Assembly: GCF_903819335.1 (NCBI RefSeq)
Contig: NZ_CAIJDE010000064.1
Span: 13,009-77,008 of the forward strand
Source of the DNA: Flavobacterium panici
GTDB lineage: Bacteria > Bacteroidota > Bacteroidia > Flavobacteriales > Flavobacteriaceae
Length of the DNA: 64,000 nucleotides
Direction of reading: 5' to 3'
Every line of letters begins with the position of its first letter. Position 1 is the stretch's first letter. The position numbers and the translations under genes were made by a program. A model generated the notes under the pieces. It was not told where the DNA came from, did no database searches, and was given only the letters and a program-made list of their open reading frames with translations. This document shows, in pieces, positions 1 through 8,644 of this stretch.

Positions 1-579
1 TGAAGTCCAGCCCTACAATATGGATCGAGCCGAAGGCTCTTTTATAGTTCCGAAGGAACAAATTATATTGTAGAGCTGGACTTCAGTCCAGTTTACAAAA
101 GTTTTATGCATAGATTTTTGCCCACGGATTTAACGGATAAAACAGGTTTTCACTGGTTTGTTTTATTAAATTTTTAAACTAAATAATAACCCGATTGGAT
201 ATTAAAATCGCATCGGGTTATTTTGTGCATATAAAACTGGACTGAAGTCCAGCCCTACAATATGGATCGAGCCGAAGGCTCTTTTATAGTTCCGAAGGAA
301 CAAATTATATTGTAGAGCTGGACTTCAGTCCAGTTTACAAAGGTTTTGTGCATAGATTTTTGCCCACGGATTTAACGGATAAAACGGGTTTTCACTGATT
401 TGTTTTATTAAATTTTTAAACTACAAAATAACCCGATGGGATTTTAAAATCCCATCGGATTATTTTGTACATATAAAACTGGACTGAAGTCCAGCCCTAC
501 AATATGGATCGAGCCGAAGGTTCTTTTTATAGTTCCGAAGGAACAAATTATATTGTAGAGCTGGACTTCAGTCCAGTTT
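1..579. repeat. Tandem array of a 242-bp non-coding unit with long terminal inverted repeats
   Basis: Three copies of the same unit start at about 1 (cut by the window edge), 243 and 485, so the period is 242 bp both times. Each unit has a roughly 103-bp palindromic part (234-336 and 476-579 for the two complete copies). Its ends are inverted copies of AACTGGACTGAAGTCCAG, and it holds two small inner hairpins around GAGCCGAAGGCTC and GTTCCGAAGGAAC. A spacer follows that ends in a terminator-like hairpin (about 184-224 and 425-467). No open reading frame is supported. A half copy lies at about 39387-39434. The array probably continues to the left of the window. Confidence 0.9.
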
Positions 580-630
580 GAATAAAGAATATTTGAAATT
601 ATGGAAATCAAATTCATATCGATATAAAAT

Positions 631-672
631 AAAAAACCCGACAGGTTTTAAAAACCTGTCAGGTTTACTTTT
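631..672 (-). terminator. Intrinsic terminator of the catalase gene
   Basis: A near-perfect hairpin with arms AAACCTGACAGG and CCTGTCGGGTTT (minus strand) is followed by a T run. It lies about 60 bp downstream of the catalase stop codon. Confidence 0.8.
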
Positions 673-728
673 AAATCCTAATTAAGATTCAGAACCTTTG
701 TCCCTTTGAACCTCTGATTGTTTTAACC

Positions 729-2222
729 TTATCTAACCACAATTGACAACCTCGGATCATCAAAAGTATTTACTTCATCCATTGTTAAACCTAGTGCGTT
801 TGCAACACCTTCTCCGTATGCAGGATCGGCTTTGTAGCAGTTTCTGATGTGACGAATCTGGATAAATTTTTGAGCACCTCCAACTTGTGCAGCGGTATTT
901 TTAAACAATAATTGTTTTTTCTCTGGAGTTAGTAAGTTGAATAATAATCCTGGCTGAGTGAAATAATCGTTATCGTCATCTCTAAAATTATGAGCCCAGG
1001 CATCACCATGAAGTTTTAATGGTGGTTCTTTAAATTCTGGCTGTTCTTGCATTTCACCAAAACTATTTGGTTCATAATGTTTTTTAGATCCATTATTTCC
1101 GTCAACACGCATTGCTCCGTCTCTATGGAAAGTATTGTATGGGCATCTTGCTGAATTTACCGGAATTTGGAAGTTGTTTACTCCTAAACGGTATCTGTGT
1201 GCATCTCCGTAAGAGAACAAACGTGCTTGCAGCATTTTATCTGGAGAGAAGCTAATTCCCGGAACAACATGTGCCGGATTAAATGCAGCCTGCTCTACTT
1301 CTGCGAAATAATTTTCAGGATTTTTGTTTAATTCGAATTCTCCAACCGGAATCAATGGGAAATCTTTTTTCAACCAAACTTTAGTCAAATCAAACGGATG
1401 AAAACGATAATTTTCAGCTTGTTCTTCGGTCATGATTTGAACGAATAATTTCCATTTTGGAAAGTTTCCTTCTTCGATAGCATCAAATAAATCTCTTTGG
1501 TGGCTTTCTCGGTCTCCTCCTACTAATTTAGCTGCTTCTTCATCAGAAAGGTTATCAATTCCCTGTTGTGTTACAAAATGAAATTTCACGTAATGTCTTT
1601 CATTTTGTTTATTAATAAAACTAAATGTATGACTACCAAATCCGTGCATGTGTCTATAAGAGCTTGGAATTCCTCTGTCACTCATTACAATTGTCACTTG
1701 GTGTAAAGCTTCTGGCAATAATGTCCAAAAATCCCAATTGTTATCAGCACTTCTCAGGTTGGTTTTTGGGTCACGTTTTACGGCGTGGTTTAAGTCTGGA
1801 AATTTCATTGGATCTCTAAAAAAGAATACCGGAGTATTGTTTCCAACTAAATCCCAGTTTCCTTCATTTGTATAAAATTTCAAAGCAAAACCACGAATAT
1901 CTCTTTCGGCATCAGCAGCACCTCTTTCCCCTGCAACAGTAGAAAAACGAGCAAACATTTCTGTTTTTTTACCAATTTCCGAAAACAAATCGGCTCTTGT
2001 GTATTTTGTAATATCGTGAGTTACCGTAAAAGTTCCGTAAGCGCCAGATCCTTTTGCATGCATACGACGTTCCGGGATTACCTCTCGATCAAAATGTGCC
2101 ATTTTTTCTAAGAACCAAAAATCTTGTAATAAAACGGGGCCTCGCGGACCTGCTGTTTGGATATTTTGGTTGTCTGGAACTGGAGTTCCTGTAGCAGTTG
2201 TTAATTTTTTGTTTGATTCCAT
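729..2222 (-). CDS. katA: Catalase (monofunctional heme catalase, small-subunit clade)
   Basis: Cytosolic heme catalase that dismutates hydrogen peroxide to water and oxygen. The 497-residue length fits the small-subunit (clade 3) family. The distal histidine lies in [13 protein letters not shown] (H55), the distal asparagine in VGNNTPVFF (N128) and the proximal heme tyrosine in [12 protein letters not shown] (Y338), so all catalytic residues are present. The start is the only one that gives the usual short N-terminal arm. A TAnnTTTG box lies about 25 bp upstream. The neighbours downstream are only repeats, so it is probably monocistronic. Induction by peroxide is likely from family knowledge, but no regulator gene or clear operator is visible here. 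The symbol katA is by family; katE is used in some genomes. Confidence 0.97.
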   Translation of the reverse strand: MESNKKLTTATGTPVPDNQNIQTAGPRGPVLLQDFWFLEKMAHFDREVIPERRMHAKGSGAYGTFTVTHDITKYTRADLFSEIGKKTEMFARFSTVAGERGAADAERDIRGFALKFYTNEGNWDLVGNNTPVFFFRDPMKFPDLNHAVKRDPKTNLRSADNNWDFWTLLPEALHQVTIVMSDRGIPSSYRHMHGFGSHTFSFINKQNERHYVKFHFVTQQGIDNLSDEEAAKLVGGDRESHQRDLFDAIEEGNFPKWKLFVQIMTEEQAENYRFHPFDLTKVWLKKDFPLIPVGEFELNKNPENYFAEVEQAAFNPAHVVPGISFSPDKMLQARLFSYGDAHRYRLGVNNFQIPVNSARCPYNTFHRDGAMRVDGNNGSKKHYEPNSFGEMQEQPEFKEPPLKLHGDAWAHNFRDDDNDYFTQPGLLFNLLTPEKKQLLFKNTAAQVGGAQKFIQIRHIRNCYKADPAYGEGVANALGLTMDEVNTFDDPRLSIVVR

Positions 2223-2245
2223 ATCGCTGATTTTTAATGTTTTAT

Positions 2246-2253
2246 CAAATATA
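2246..2253 (-). promoter_or_regulatory. Putative -7 box of katA
   Basis: On the minus strand this reads TATATTTG, an exact match to the Bacteroidota -7 consensus TAnnTTTG, 24 bp from the katA start codon. The -33 element is not clear, so only the -7 half is supported. Confidence 0.5.
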
Positions 2254-2408
2254 CAAACTAATCCCTACGATATTCATAAACAAAATTGATTGTTATTATA
2301 TTTTAATAATCAAAAATTATTTAACGCTGCAGAAAGCTCAAAAAAGGGTTTTGACAAATCTTAACTTATGGTCAACAAAGTAATAACAAGACCTTAACAG
2401 CATAAGAT

Positions 2409-2514
2409 TGATATATGTCGGATCTTTGTAATGTAATAAACTGGTTATTTATTATTTTGGTTTTGGTTAGTTAAATGATGCCGGCGTCTTGGAGATGCCG
2501 GCATTATTTTTTGT
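2409..2514 (+). ncRNA. Candidate short RNA (orphan promoter plus terminator)
   Basis: A promoter-like segment TTG-N13-CTTTGTAATGTAAT (2409-2437) is followed after about 40 nt by a strong intrinsic terminator (about 2474-2515). No start codon with a meaningful ORF lies between them. If transcription starts near 2432, the RNA would be about 80 nt long and divergent from katA. The 16-nt core ATCTTTGTAATGTAAT recurs at 10995-11010 in front of the DUF4142 stress gene, which supports it being a promoter. This is inference; an old leader or attenuator is the alternative. Confidence 0.35.
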
Positions 2515-2515
2515 G
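2474..2515 (+). terminator. Orphan intrinsic terminator
   Basis: Arms ATGCCGGC (2478-2485) and GCCGGCAT (2496-2503) are perfect complements. The pairing extends to about 12 bp with one wobble pair, and a T-rich tract follows. There is no gene immediately upstream on this strand. Confidence 0.7.
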
Positions 2516-2551
2516 TAAAGTTTGTTTCAGATTGTTTTGCTTTGAGTATAA

Positions 2552-2760
2552 TTTTTTAACGCAAAGAACGCTAAGTTTTTTTGCAAAGTTTCGCAAAAGG
2601 CTTGTATATTTCTTGAATTAAAGTTTTTTTTAAGTTCTCAAAGCTTAAAAAAAAAGAGAAAGGTATACTCTTTGAGAACTTAAAAAAAACTTTATAAAAC
2701 TGCAGCTAATTTCTTTGTGCACTTAGCGAAAAAAAACTTAGCGTTCTTTGCGTTAAAAAT
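2552..2760. repeat. Long interrupted palindrome with nested inner hairpin (copy 1)
   Basis: The outer arms start with TTTTTAACGCAAAGAACGC and end with its complement. They are made of reiterated words such as GCAAAG and GCTAAG. An inner pair of arms (about 2621-2648 and 2669-2693) is built on AAGTTCTCAAAGC and its complement. The whole could fold into one long rod. A diverged second copy is at 3644-3847, so the BtuF-like gene lies between the two. No coding potential is seen. Confidence 0.85.
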
Positions 2761-2770
2761 ACACCCCAAC

Positions 2771-2798
2771 ACAACTTGAAACCTGAAACAAAGAAAAC
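2771..2798. repeat. 28-bp inverted repeat, left partner
   Basis: This segment is complementary to 3606-3633 at 27 of 28 positions. The pair brackets the 2805-3605 gene almost exactly: the left one ends 6 bp from the stop codon and the right one begins next to the start codon. It is made of 8-nt-spaced words (cctgaaac). Confidence 0.8.
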
Positions 2799-2804
2799 CT
2801 GAAA

Positions 2805-3605
2805 CTAATTTTTAAGTCTTTCGTGTAGTAATTTAAAATAAGGGAAAGCCTTTAATAATCGGCTGCCGTGCCAGGAGAACATTTCGCCGTCGACGAAAAT
2901 GGTTTTGGCGTGGTGGGTGAACCTTCCTATTTCAAAAGCATCTTCTTCTTTAAAAGGATAAGGTTCTGAGGAAAGAAAAACGATATCAGGATCACCTTCT
3001 AAACGCATTTTTTTAAGTTCGATTTCAGGATAACGTCCTTTATCTTCGTAAATATTTTTAAAATGATTAAGTTTTAATAACTCATTTATATAAGTATCTT
3101 TTCCTGCCACCATATAAGGATTTTTCCAAATAAAATAAGCAACCTTCTTTTCTGGAATATCCTGAATATATTTTTTGAAATCGCTCAAGGCGAAAGTCAA
3201 TTTATCATTCCACTTTTGAGATTCGGTTCTACAATTGAATAATTGTCCGAAATCTGAAATCATCTGGAAATTATCTTCTATAGAAACGATATTCGTAACC
3301 CAAACCGGACATATTTCCTTTAATTGTTTTACGATTTCTTCTGTGTTTTCTTCTTTATTACAAATGATAATATCAGGCTGTAATAATTTTATTTTTTCGA
3401 AATGGATTTTCTTCGTTCCGCCAACAATCTTCTTGGTAGATTTTAAATGATACGGATGCACACAAAACTTTGTTATCCCGATTATTTTATCTTCTAAACC
3501 TAAATCATAAAGCAATTCTGTTTGAGAAGGAACCAGCGAAATAATACGCTTTGGAGACGTCTCAAAAGAATGTAAAGTGCCAAGCTGGTCTTTAATTTGT
3601 TTCAT
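2805..3605 (-). CDS. BtuF-like helical-backbone metal/corrinoid receptor protein
   Basis: Substrate-binding-type protein of the class III (BtuF/TroA-like) fold, which binds cobalamin or chelated metal. Evidence is the N-terminal block RIISLVPSQTELL (residues 20-32), a later PDIIICNKEEN block and the C-terminal DGEMFSWHGSRLL segment, all typical of the family. At 266 residues it covers the whole fold. Unlike the usual ABC-transporter receptors it has no signal peptide or lipobox, so as read here it is cytosolic. No permease or ATPase gene is adjacent. It is probably transcribed alone, with palindromes on both sides. The role is uncertain: corrinoid handling is inferred from the fold only. Confidence 0.8.
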   Translation of the reverse strand: MKQIKDQLGTLHSFETSPKRIISLVPSQTELLYDLGLEDKIIGITKFCVHPYHLKSTKKIVGGTKKIHFEKIKLLQPDIIICNKEENTEEIVKQLKEICPVWVTNIVSIEDNFQMISDFGQLFNCRTESQKWNDKLTFALSDFKKYIQDIPEKKVAYFIWKNPYMVAGKDTYINELLKLNHFKNIYEDKGRYPEIELKKMRLEGDPDIVFLSSEPYPFKEEDAFEIGRFTHHAKTIFVDGEMFSWHGSRLLKAFPYFKLLHERLKN

Positions 3606-3847
3606 GTTTTCTTTGTTTCAGGTTTCAGGTTGTTGGTGTGTGTATTTTAACGCAAAGTGCGCTAAGTTTTTTTCGCAAAGGTTGCAAAGGTTTGTATTTT
3701 CGTTGAAGTAAGGTTTTTTAAGTTCTCAAAGCTTTAAACAAAAAACTTATGCACTTGCTTTTAGAACTTAAAAAAACTTTTACAAACTCCAGCTAATTCT
3801 TAGTGCACTTTGCGAAAAAAACCTTTGCGGACTTTGCGTTAAAATTA
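3606..3847. repeat. Inverted repeat partner (3606-3633) and long palindrome, copy 2 (3644-3847)
   Basis: The first 28 bp complement 2771-2798. The rest is a diverged version of the palindrome at 2552-2760, with outer arms starting TTTTAACGCAAAGTGCGC and ending with a matching complement, and inner arms around AAGTTCTCAAAGC and TTTTAGAACTT. Word spacing is again about 8 nt. It fills the whole gap between pyrF and the BtuF-like gene; the BtuF-like promoter must lie in or overlap it. Confidence 0.85.
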
Positions 3848-3862
3848 TGTTCAAACTAAACT

Positions 3863-4690
3863 TTAAACCTGAAACTTTAAACGAATAATTTCTGCCATTT
3901 CTTTTTGAACTGATAAAGCTTCTTCCCTAGCCTTTTCTGCAAAGTCTGTTCCTTTTGAGGCGTAGATAATAGCTCTTGCCGAGTTTACTAATAAACCTAT
4001 TTTATCGTTCATTCCGTATTTGCATACTTCAGATAAACTTCCGCCTTGAGCGCCAATTCCGGGAACTAGTAAAAAGCTGTCCGGAACAATTTTTCTGATA
4101 TCGGCAAAATATTCGGCTTTTGTAGCGCCAACCACATACATTAAGTTATCGCTGTTTTTCCATGTTTTAGAAGTTTCTAAAACTTGTTTGTATAATTCTG
4201 TTCCGTTTGTGTTTAAAGTCTGAAAATCGAAAGCACCTTCGTTTGATGTTAAGGCTAACATAATAGTATGTTTATTTTCGAAGGCAAGAAAAGGCTCAAC
4301 AGAATCTTTTCCCATATAAGGTGCAACGGTTACACTATCAAAATTTAAATCTTCAAAAAAAGCTTTGGCATACATGCTTGACGTATTTCCTATGTCGCCG
4401 CGTTTAGCATCGGCAATCGTGAAAATATCAGGATAATTTTCGTTGATATAATTGATTGTTTTTTGCAGAGACATCCATCCTTTTATTCCGTATGCTTCAA
4501 AGAAAGCGGTGTTTGGTTTGTAGCCTACGGTTAAATCGTGAGTTGCATCGATTATCGCTTTATTAAATTCAAAAATTGGATCTTCTGTTTCTAATAAATG
4601 CGGTGGAATTTTAGCCAGATCAGGATCTAAGCCTACGCATAAAAATGATTTTTTTTGAAGAATTTGTTCGTGTAGTTGTTGTGTAGTCAT
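3863..4690 (-). CDS. pyrF: Orotidine 5'-phosphate decarboxylase
   Basis: Cytosolic enzyme that decarboxylates OMP to UMP, the last step of de novo pyrimidine synthesis. The catalytic block [10 protein letters not shown] (K96 with flanking Asp residues) is intact. GLDPDL (20-25) and YKPN (57-60) lie upstream as expected. The 275-residue length and motif spacing fit the longer type 2 form common in Bacteroidota. The last residues (KFQV) are encoded by the same short-word repeat that fills the downstream gap, so the repeat has shaped the C-terminus. It is probably monocistronic; a TAnnTTTG box lies about 50 bp upstream. Confidence 0.96.
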   Translation of the reverse strand: MTTQQLHEQILQKKSFLCVGLDPDLAKIPPHLLETEDPIFEFNKAIIDATHDLTVGYKPNTAFFEAYGIKGWMSLQKTINYINENYPDIFTIADAKRGDIGNTSSMYAKAFFEDLNFDSVTVAPYMGKDSVEPFLAFENKHTIMLALTSNEGAFDFQTLNTNGTELYKQVLETSKTWKNSDNLMYVVGATKAEYFADIRKIVPDSFLLVPGIGAQGGSLSEVCKYGMNDKIGLLVNSARAIIYASKGTDFAEKAREEALSVQKEMAEIIRLKFQV

Positions 4691-4740
4691 ATTGTTTTTT
4701 TAGTTCTTTTTCAAAGATTTTATTCTTTTTAGAAAGTATG

Positions 4741-4748
4741 CAAAAATA
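4741..4748 (-). promoter_or_regulatory. Putative -7 box of pyrF
   Basis: Reads TATTTTTG on the minus strand. It directly follows the terminator of the upstream OmpA-family gene, so the pyrF promoter would overlap that terminator. Confidence 0.4.
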
Positions 4749-4788
4749 AAAAAAGCCACTCAATTAAGAATGGCTTTTTGTTTTTATA
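4749..4788 (-). terminator. Intrinsic terminator of the OmpA/DUF5723 gene
   Basis: The stem AAAAAGCCATTC pairs with GAGTGGCTTTTT on the minus strand and is followed by a T run, 12 bp after the stop codon. Confidence 0.75.
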
Positions 4789-4799
4789 TTCAAAAGCAA

Positions 4800-6983
4800 T
4801 TATAAATTACCTAAGTAAACAATTTCTGTTCTTCTGTTTTCGGCTCTTCCTAATGCGGTTTTATTTGTTTTTACCGGTTTTGAAGCTCCGTAACCCTTAG
4901 AAGTTAAATTGGCAGGATTTACTCCTTTTTCAATTAAAAGATCCATTACTGCTTTTGCTCTTGCTTCAGATAATTTCTGATTCGCTTTTGGATTCCCTAC
5001 ATTATCTGTATGTCCGTTAATTGCAAATTTAGCATTTGGATAATTCTTCAAAATTTCTTTGATTGCGTCAAGTCTTCCAGAAGTTTCTCCCATTTTAGCA
5101 CCGTCCAGAGTTGCTTTTCCTGTATTAAAGAAAATAGATTTAGCTTCCACTTTTAATTGTGCTAAAGTTTCTTTGGTTACTTTAGGACAACCTTTATTAT
5201 CTGCTGGCCCGGCTACAAGCGGACAATCGTCTTCTTTGTCTAAAACGCCGTCTTTATCAGCATCAAGATCTGGACAACCTTTGTTTACTGCTAATCCAGC
5301 AACATTTGGACACGCATCATCTTTATCTAAAACGCCGTCTCCATCTGTATCTGGCCAAGGGCATCCTTTATTTTCTACCGGACCTGCAACTGCCGGGCAG
5401 GCATCAACATTATCTAATAAAGTATCTCCATCAGAATCTTTCCACGGACATCCTTTATTTTCTTTTGGACCTTTTACATCAGGGCAGGCATCGTCTTTAT
5501 CAAAAACTTTGTCGCCATCTGTATCTGGCCACGGGCATCCATTATTTTCTTTAGGGCCGGCTACTTTTTTACAGGCATCTTCTTTATCAATAATTCCGTC
5601 TCCGTCTGTATCTTTAAACTGTTTTTCGTAAACCGGAATTTTCATCCCAATATGAAAATCTGCTCCTTTTGATTCTTTTGAAACTAAATTGCTCAAAATA
5701 GAACCAGAACCTATAAAGAAAACTCCTGTACGCAAACCTGTACCAACCTGCATACCGCTATATTGCATATACGTTACAGGAACATAAAAACTAAACCATC
5801 TGCTTTCGTAACGAGGCGTTAATGTTACTCTGTCTGCAATTCCGTATAAATTTATTTTATTGGCAGAAACCATGCTGATATCTCCGTTAAGGTTCAAATA
5901 GAATTTATTGTACATGTTCCAGTCAGCATCAGCGTGAATAGCTGTTGGCAGATTTGTTTTTACTCCTTTTGAAGTAGAAACTTTAGTATAATGATCGTTT
6001 AAAAAGTCGTATAAATTGTCTGCATCATCAATCATTTGCTGCGTTACAATACCATTTACATTATAGGTATCCAGTTTAGAATTTTTGTAGTTCATCGATC
6101 CAATATCTGTAACCGATAATCCGAAACGTAATTTATATTTATTTAAATCACGGAAATTATTATCTGCAGGTTTTGCGTTTCTTAAATCATATTGATCGTA
6201 ATCTGGTCTCCATTCATAAACCAATCCGAAATCAAAACCAAATCCGCGTGAAGCAGAGTCAAAATCATAATCTTCGTTATTTTCCCAATCTTGGCTTCCT
6301 CCTACTGTAATTTCTCCACTTGATTGTAATACTCCTAATTGCGGATTTGCTGTGTTCTCAACATACCTTACACTTACATCTTTTCCCTGAACATAAGCAT
6401 TTGCTCCGCCTTGTAAATATTTGGCAGTTAAACCTCCTTTTAAAAAGTGCTGATTGTTTTGATATAAAACCGCCGCATATGAAATTCCTAATTCTCCCCA
6501 TGCATTTGAAGATCCGTTAGGATTTCCTAAATTGAAATTAAAATCACTTGCTTCGTCTAAACCATCTTTTACCTGATCTACCAAATATCCGTTGATTTTC
6601 TTGGCATTTGTTATTGATCTTGCTCTTGTAAATACTGCAATTGTGTGTTTTGGAGCAATATTAAACATGAATGACGGCCCCATAACATCAACATTTACTA
6701 ATGCATTATTGGCATTTTTTGGAAACATTTTCGACTCGCTGTCAAAATCATAACCTTTTTTATAAGTATCAAAAACTTTAACTCCGTACAAATCATTTTG
6801 CACAGATCCGCTAACAGAAAATATATTAATGTCTGTTTTAAAACGAGAATCGGCTATAGAAGCCGGATTAAAAAGAACACTTTGTACACCTGCATAATTA
6901 TCATGAAAATAACCTAAATAAGATTGTGCTTTGGCTGATACGGAAGTAATTAAAATAAATAAAATGAGTAATTGTTTTTTCAT
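4800..6983 (-). CDS. OmpA-family outer membrane protein with DUF5723 N-terminus and thrombospondin type 3 repeats
   Basis: Exported outer membrane protein of 727 residues. A signal peptide (residues 1-19, ending AKAQ) is followed by a DUF5723-type beta-barrel region (to about 450). Next come five calcium-binding type 3 repeats of the form DTDGDGxxDxxDxCP (about 457-600). The OmpA peptidoglycan-binding domain follows (about 620-727, with NGHTDNVG and AENRRTEIV). The layout suggests a barrel tied to the cell wall through a stiff acidic linker. The N-terminal half is a paralogue of the 13970-15301 product, which lacks the linker and the OmpA domain. The cargo or partner is unknown. It has its own terminator and a TAnnTTTG box upstream. 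Confidence 0.9.
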   Translation of the reverse strand: MKKQLLILFILITSVSAKAQSYLGYFHDNYAGVQSVLFNPASIADSRFKTDINIFSVSGSVQNDLYGVKVFDTYKKGYDFDSESKMFPKNANNALVNVDVMGPSFMFNIAPKHTIAVFTRARSITNAKKINGYLVDQVKDGLDEASDFNFNLGNPNGSSNAWGELGISYAAVLYQNNQHFLKGGLTAKYLQGGANAYVQGKDVSVRYVENTANPQLGVLQSSGEITVGGSQDWENNEDYDFDSASRGFGFDFGLVYEWRPDYDQYDLRNAKPADNNFRDLNKYKLRFGLSVTDIGSMNYKNSKLDTYNVNGIVTQQMIDDADNLYDFLNDHYTKVSTSKGVKTNLPTAIHADADWNMYNKFYLNLNGDISMVSANKINLYGIADRVTLTPRYESRWFSFYVPVTYMQYSGMQVGTGLRTGVFFIGSGSILSNLVSKESKGADFHIGMKIPVYEKQFKDTDGDGIIDKEDACKKVAGPKENNGCPWPDTDGDKVFDKDDACPDVKGPKENKGCPWKDSDGDTLLDNVDACPAVAGPVENKGCPWPDTDGDGVLDKDDACPNVAGLAVNKGCPDLDADKDGVLDKEDDCPLVAGPADNKGCPKVTKETLAQLKVEAKSIFFNTGKATLDGAKMGETSGRLDAIKEILKNYPNAKFAINGHTDNVGNPKANQKLSEARAKAVMDLLIEKGVNPANLTSKGYGASKPVKTNKTALGRAENRRTEIVYLGNL

Positions 6984-7012
6984 TAATCAGGGGTTTTAGT
7001 TTTAGTTGGCGG

Positions 7013-7020
7013 CAAAACTA
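7013..7020 (-). promoter_or_regulatory. Putative -7 box of the OmpA/DUF5723 gene
   Basis: Minus-strand TAGTTTTG, 30 bp from the start codon. It matches TAnnTTTG; no firm -33 box was found. Confidence 0.4.
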
Positions 7021-7110
7021 CAATTTTGAAATCATTAATATGTTATGAAAACATTGAATTCATGTAACATCTTTTGCTAATTATGTAAGATGCGCCAGAC
7101 TCTTCCTTTT

Positions 7111-7118
7111 TATTTTTG
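7111..7118 (+). promoter_or_regulatory. Putative -7 box of dps
   Basis: TATTTTTG, 25 bp before the dps start codon, in the short divergent gap with the OmpA gene. No clear -33 box at the expected distance. Confidence 0.35.
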
Positions 7119-7142
7119 AATTGAACCCAAAAAACAACAATT

Positions 7143-7616
7143 ATGACTCCACATATCGGAATATCAAGTGCAAACTTAAAAAAGAGCTCTACTATATTAG
7201 CTACAATTTTATCAAACGAAATGACGCTTTACGTAAAAACGAGAAAGTTTCACTGGAATATTTCCGGAAATAGTTTTATGGAACTGCATAAGTTGTTTGA
7301 AGAGCAATACCGAATTTTAGAAGCGCAGATTGACGAGGTTGCAGAAAGAATCAGTCAGCTTGGCGAAAAAACAATTGGTACAATGAAGGAATTTATCGAA
7401 AATTCGACTCTTAAAGAATCTCCAAAAGAATATACTTCGCAAAAACATATGCTTGAGGAACTTTTAGAGAACCACGAACAATTGGTTACCGAATTTAGAG
7501 ATTATATCCCGGTTTTTGAAAATGAAACAAAAGATGCCGGATCTGCTGATTTTGTTACGGGACTATTACAAGAACACGAAAAAATGGCTTGGGTTTTACG
7601 TCGTTATCAGGCGTAA
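7143..7616 (+). CDS. dps: Dps-family DNA-binding ferritin-like protein
   Basis: Ferritin-like dodecamer-forming protein that oxidises and stores iron and protects DNA during starvation and oxidative stress. The inter-subunit ferroxidase signature is complete: H37 in KFHWNI, H49 in MELHKLF, D64 and E68 in QIDEVAER. At 157 residues it has the usual length. It lies next to csbD and the regulator cluster, and not far from catalase, which fits a stress role. The N-terminal tail is short with few lysines, so DNA binding is not shown by the sequence. Confidence 0.95.
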   Translation: MTPHIGISSANLKKSSTILATILSNEMTLYVKTRKFHWNISGNSFMELHKLFEEQYRILEAQIDEVAERISQLGEKTIGTMKEFIENSTLKESPKEYTSQKHMLEELLENHEQLVTEFRDYIPVFENETKDAGSADFVTGLLQEHEKMAWVLRRYQA

Positions 7617-7722
7617 ATAAAGGCAAAATGTGAATTATGCAACGATCATCGAAATTCTTGTAACACAATTTTTATTGAGAAACTGCAATTTTACATTGTA
7701 ATAATAAAAAACAAACACGATC

Positions 7723-7908
7723 ATGAATACTACAGAAATAAAAGGAAATTGGAATGAGTTAAAAGGGAAACTAAAGCAAAAATATGCTGAGTTGACAGAT
7801 GATGATTTAATTTATGCTGAGGGAAAAGAAGATGAATTGTATGGAAAACTTCAGCAAAAATTAGGTAAAACTAAAGAAGAATTTCATCAAATTCTGTCAG
7901 ATTTGTAA
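7723..7908 (+). CDS. CsbD family stress-response protein
   Basis: Small, highly charged, soluble protein of 61 residues. It carries the CsbD signature: start [19 protein letters not shown], then an acidic [19 protein letters not shown] repeat-like half. Family members are general-stress proteins of unknown molecular function. It has its own terminator 20 bp downstream and is 107 bp from dps, so it may be a separate unit. Confidence 0.93.
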   Translation: MNTTEIKGNWNELKGKLKQKYAELTDDDLIYAEGKEDELYGKLQQKLGKTKEEFHQILSDL

Positions 7909-7926
7909 ACCTTCTGGCTCAATCAG

Positions 7927-7969
7927 GAAATACCGTCTAGTAATTAAATGTATTAGGCGGTATTTTTTT
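7927..7969 (+). terminator. Intrinsic terminator after csbD-family gene
   Basis: The arms AAATACCGTCTAGTAAT and TATTAGGCGGTATTT pair over about 13 bp with wobble pairs and are followed by seven T residues. Confidence 0.8.
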
Positions 7970-8071
7970 GAAACTTTTAGCGAGTATTATTACTGTTTAT
8001 CGATTTTTAAAAAACATTAAACGCGGTAACCCCAAATAATTTATTTATCTTTAACCAAATTTTTTACAAAA

Positions 8072-8623
8072 ATGAAGCTATTTATAAAGTTCGACATAAA
8101 TACCATCTGTTCACTTTATCTAAAACAAAACCTGGAACAACAAAATATTAATTTTACCAGTTTAGGATTTGGCGAGATCGAGATTGACGACAATCTTGAT
8201 GCTGATGCACTCGAAACTTTAAAAAATAATTTGACCCCGCACGGTTTTGAAGTTGTTGAAAATCAGAAAAGTGTTTTAGTACAGAAAATAAAAGATGCTA
8301 TAATTGAACTTGTCTTTATGGAAGACAGTAACAATTATAAAAGTTCTGTATTTTTGGCAGAAAAACTAAACCATAGTTATGGTTATTTATCCAATGTTTT
8401 TTCAGAAGTTACCTATTCGTCTATCGAAAACTTCATCATTTTACAAAAAATTGAAAGAGCAAAACAATTGATTATTATTAATGAAATGAGTTTGACAGAA
8501 ATTGCTTTTTTGTTAAATTACTCCAGCGTTGCGCATTTAAGCACACAGTTTAAAAATACGACCGGAATTACACCATCGGCATTTCAAAGAATAATTAAAA
8601 AACGAAGAGAAAATTTAAAATAA
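8072..8623 (+). CDS. AraC-type helix-turn-helix regulator with small N-terminal domain
   Basis: Probable transcription regulator of 183 residues. The C-terminal half (about 85-178) is an AraC-type double helix-turn-helix with KIERAKQLIIINEMSLTEIA and a GITPSAFQ end. The N-terminal half (about 1-75) looks like a compact alpha/beta domain rather than the usual cupin sensor. It is followed after 21 bp by a single-domain response regulator and then a histidine kinase, so the three are probably one operon. Ligand and targets are unknown; control of the stress genes around it is an inference from position. Confidence 0.85.
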   Translation: MKLFIKFDINTICSLYLKQNLEQQNINFTSLGFGEIEIDDNLDADALETLKNNLTPHGFEVVENQKSVLVQKIKDAIIELVFMEDSNNYKSSVFLAEKLNHSYGYLSNVFSEVTYSSIENFIILQKIERAKQLIIINEMSLTEIAFLLNYSSVAHLSTQFKNTTGITPSAFQRIIKKRRENLK

Positions 8624-8644
8624 AAAACCAAATACCATACTAAA

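Noticed and set aside
1-579. CRISPR array
   Set aside because: The unit is 242 bp with palindromic parts and near-identical spacers; no short direct repeat/unique spacer pattern and no cas genes.
2805-3605. Composite transposon around the BtuF-like gene
   Set aside because: No transposase and no target-site duplication seen; kept only as a cassette-like finding.
5059-5631. 190-codon frame antisense to the type 3 repeats of the OmpA gene
   Set aside because: Its composition (Ser/Pro/Leu/Gly periodic) is the mirror of the Asp-rich repeat on the other strand; no independent start context or domain.
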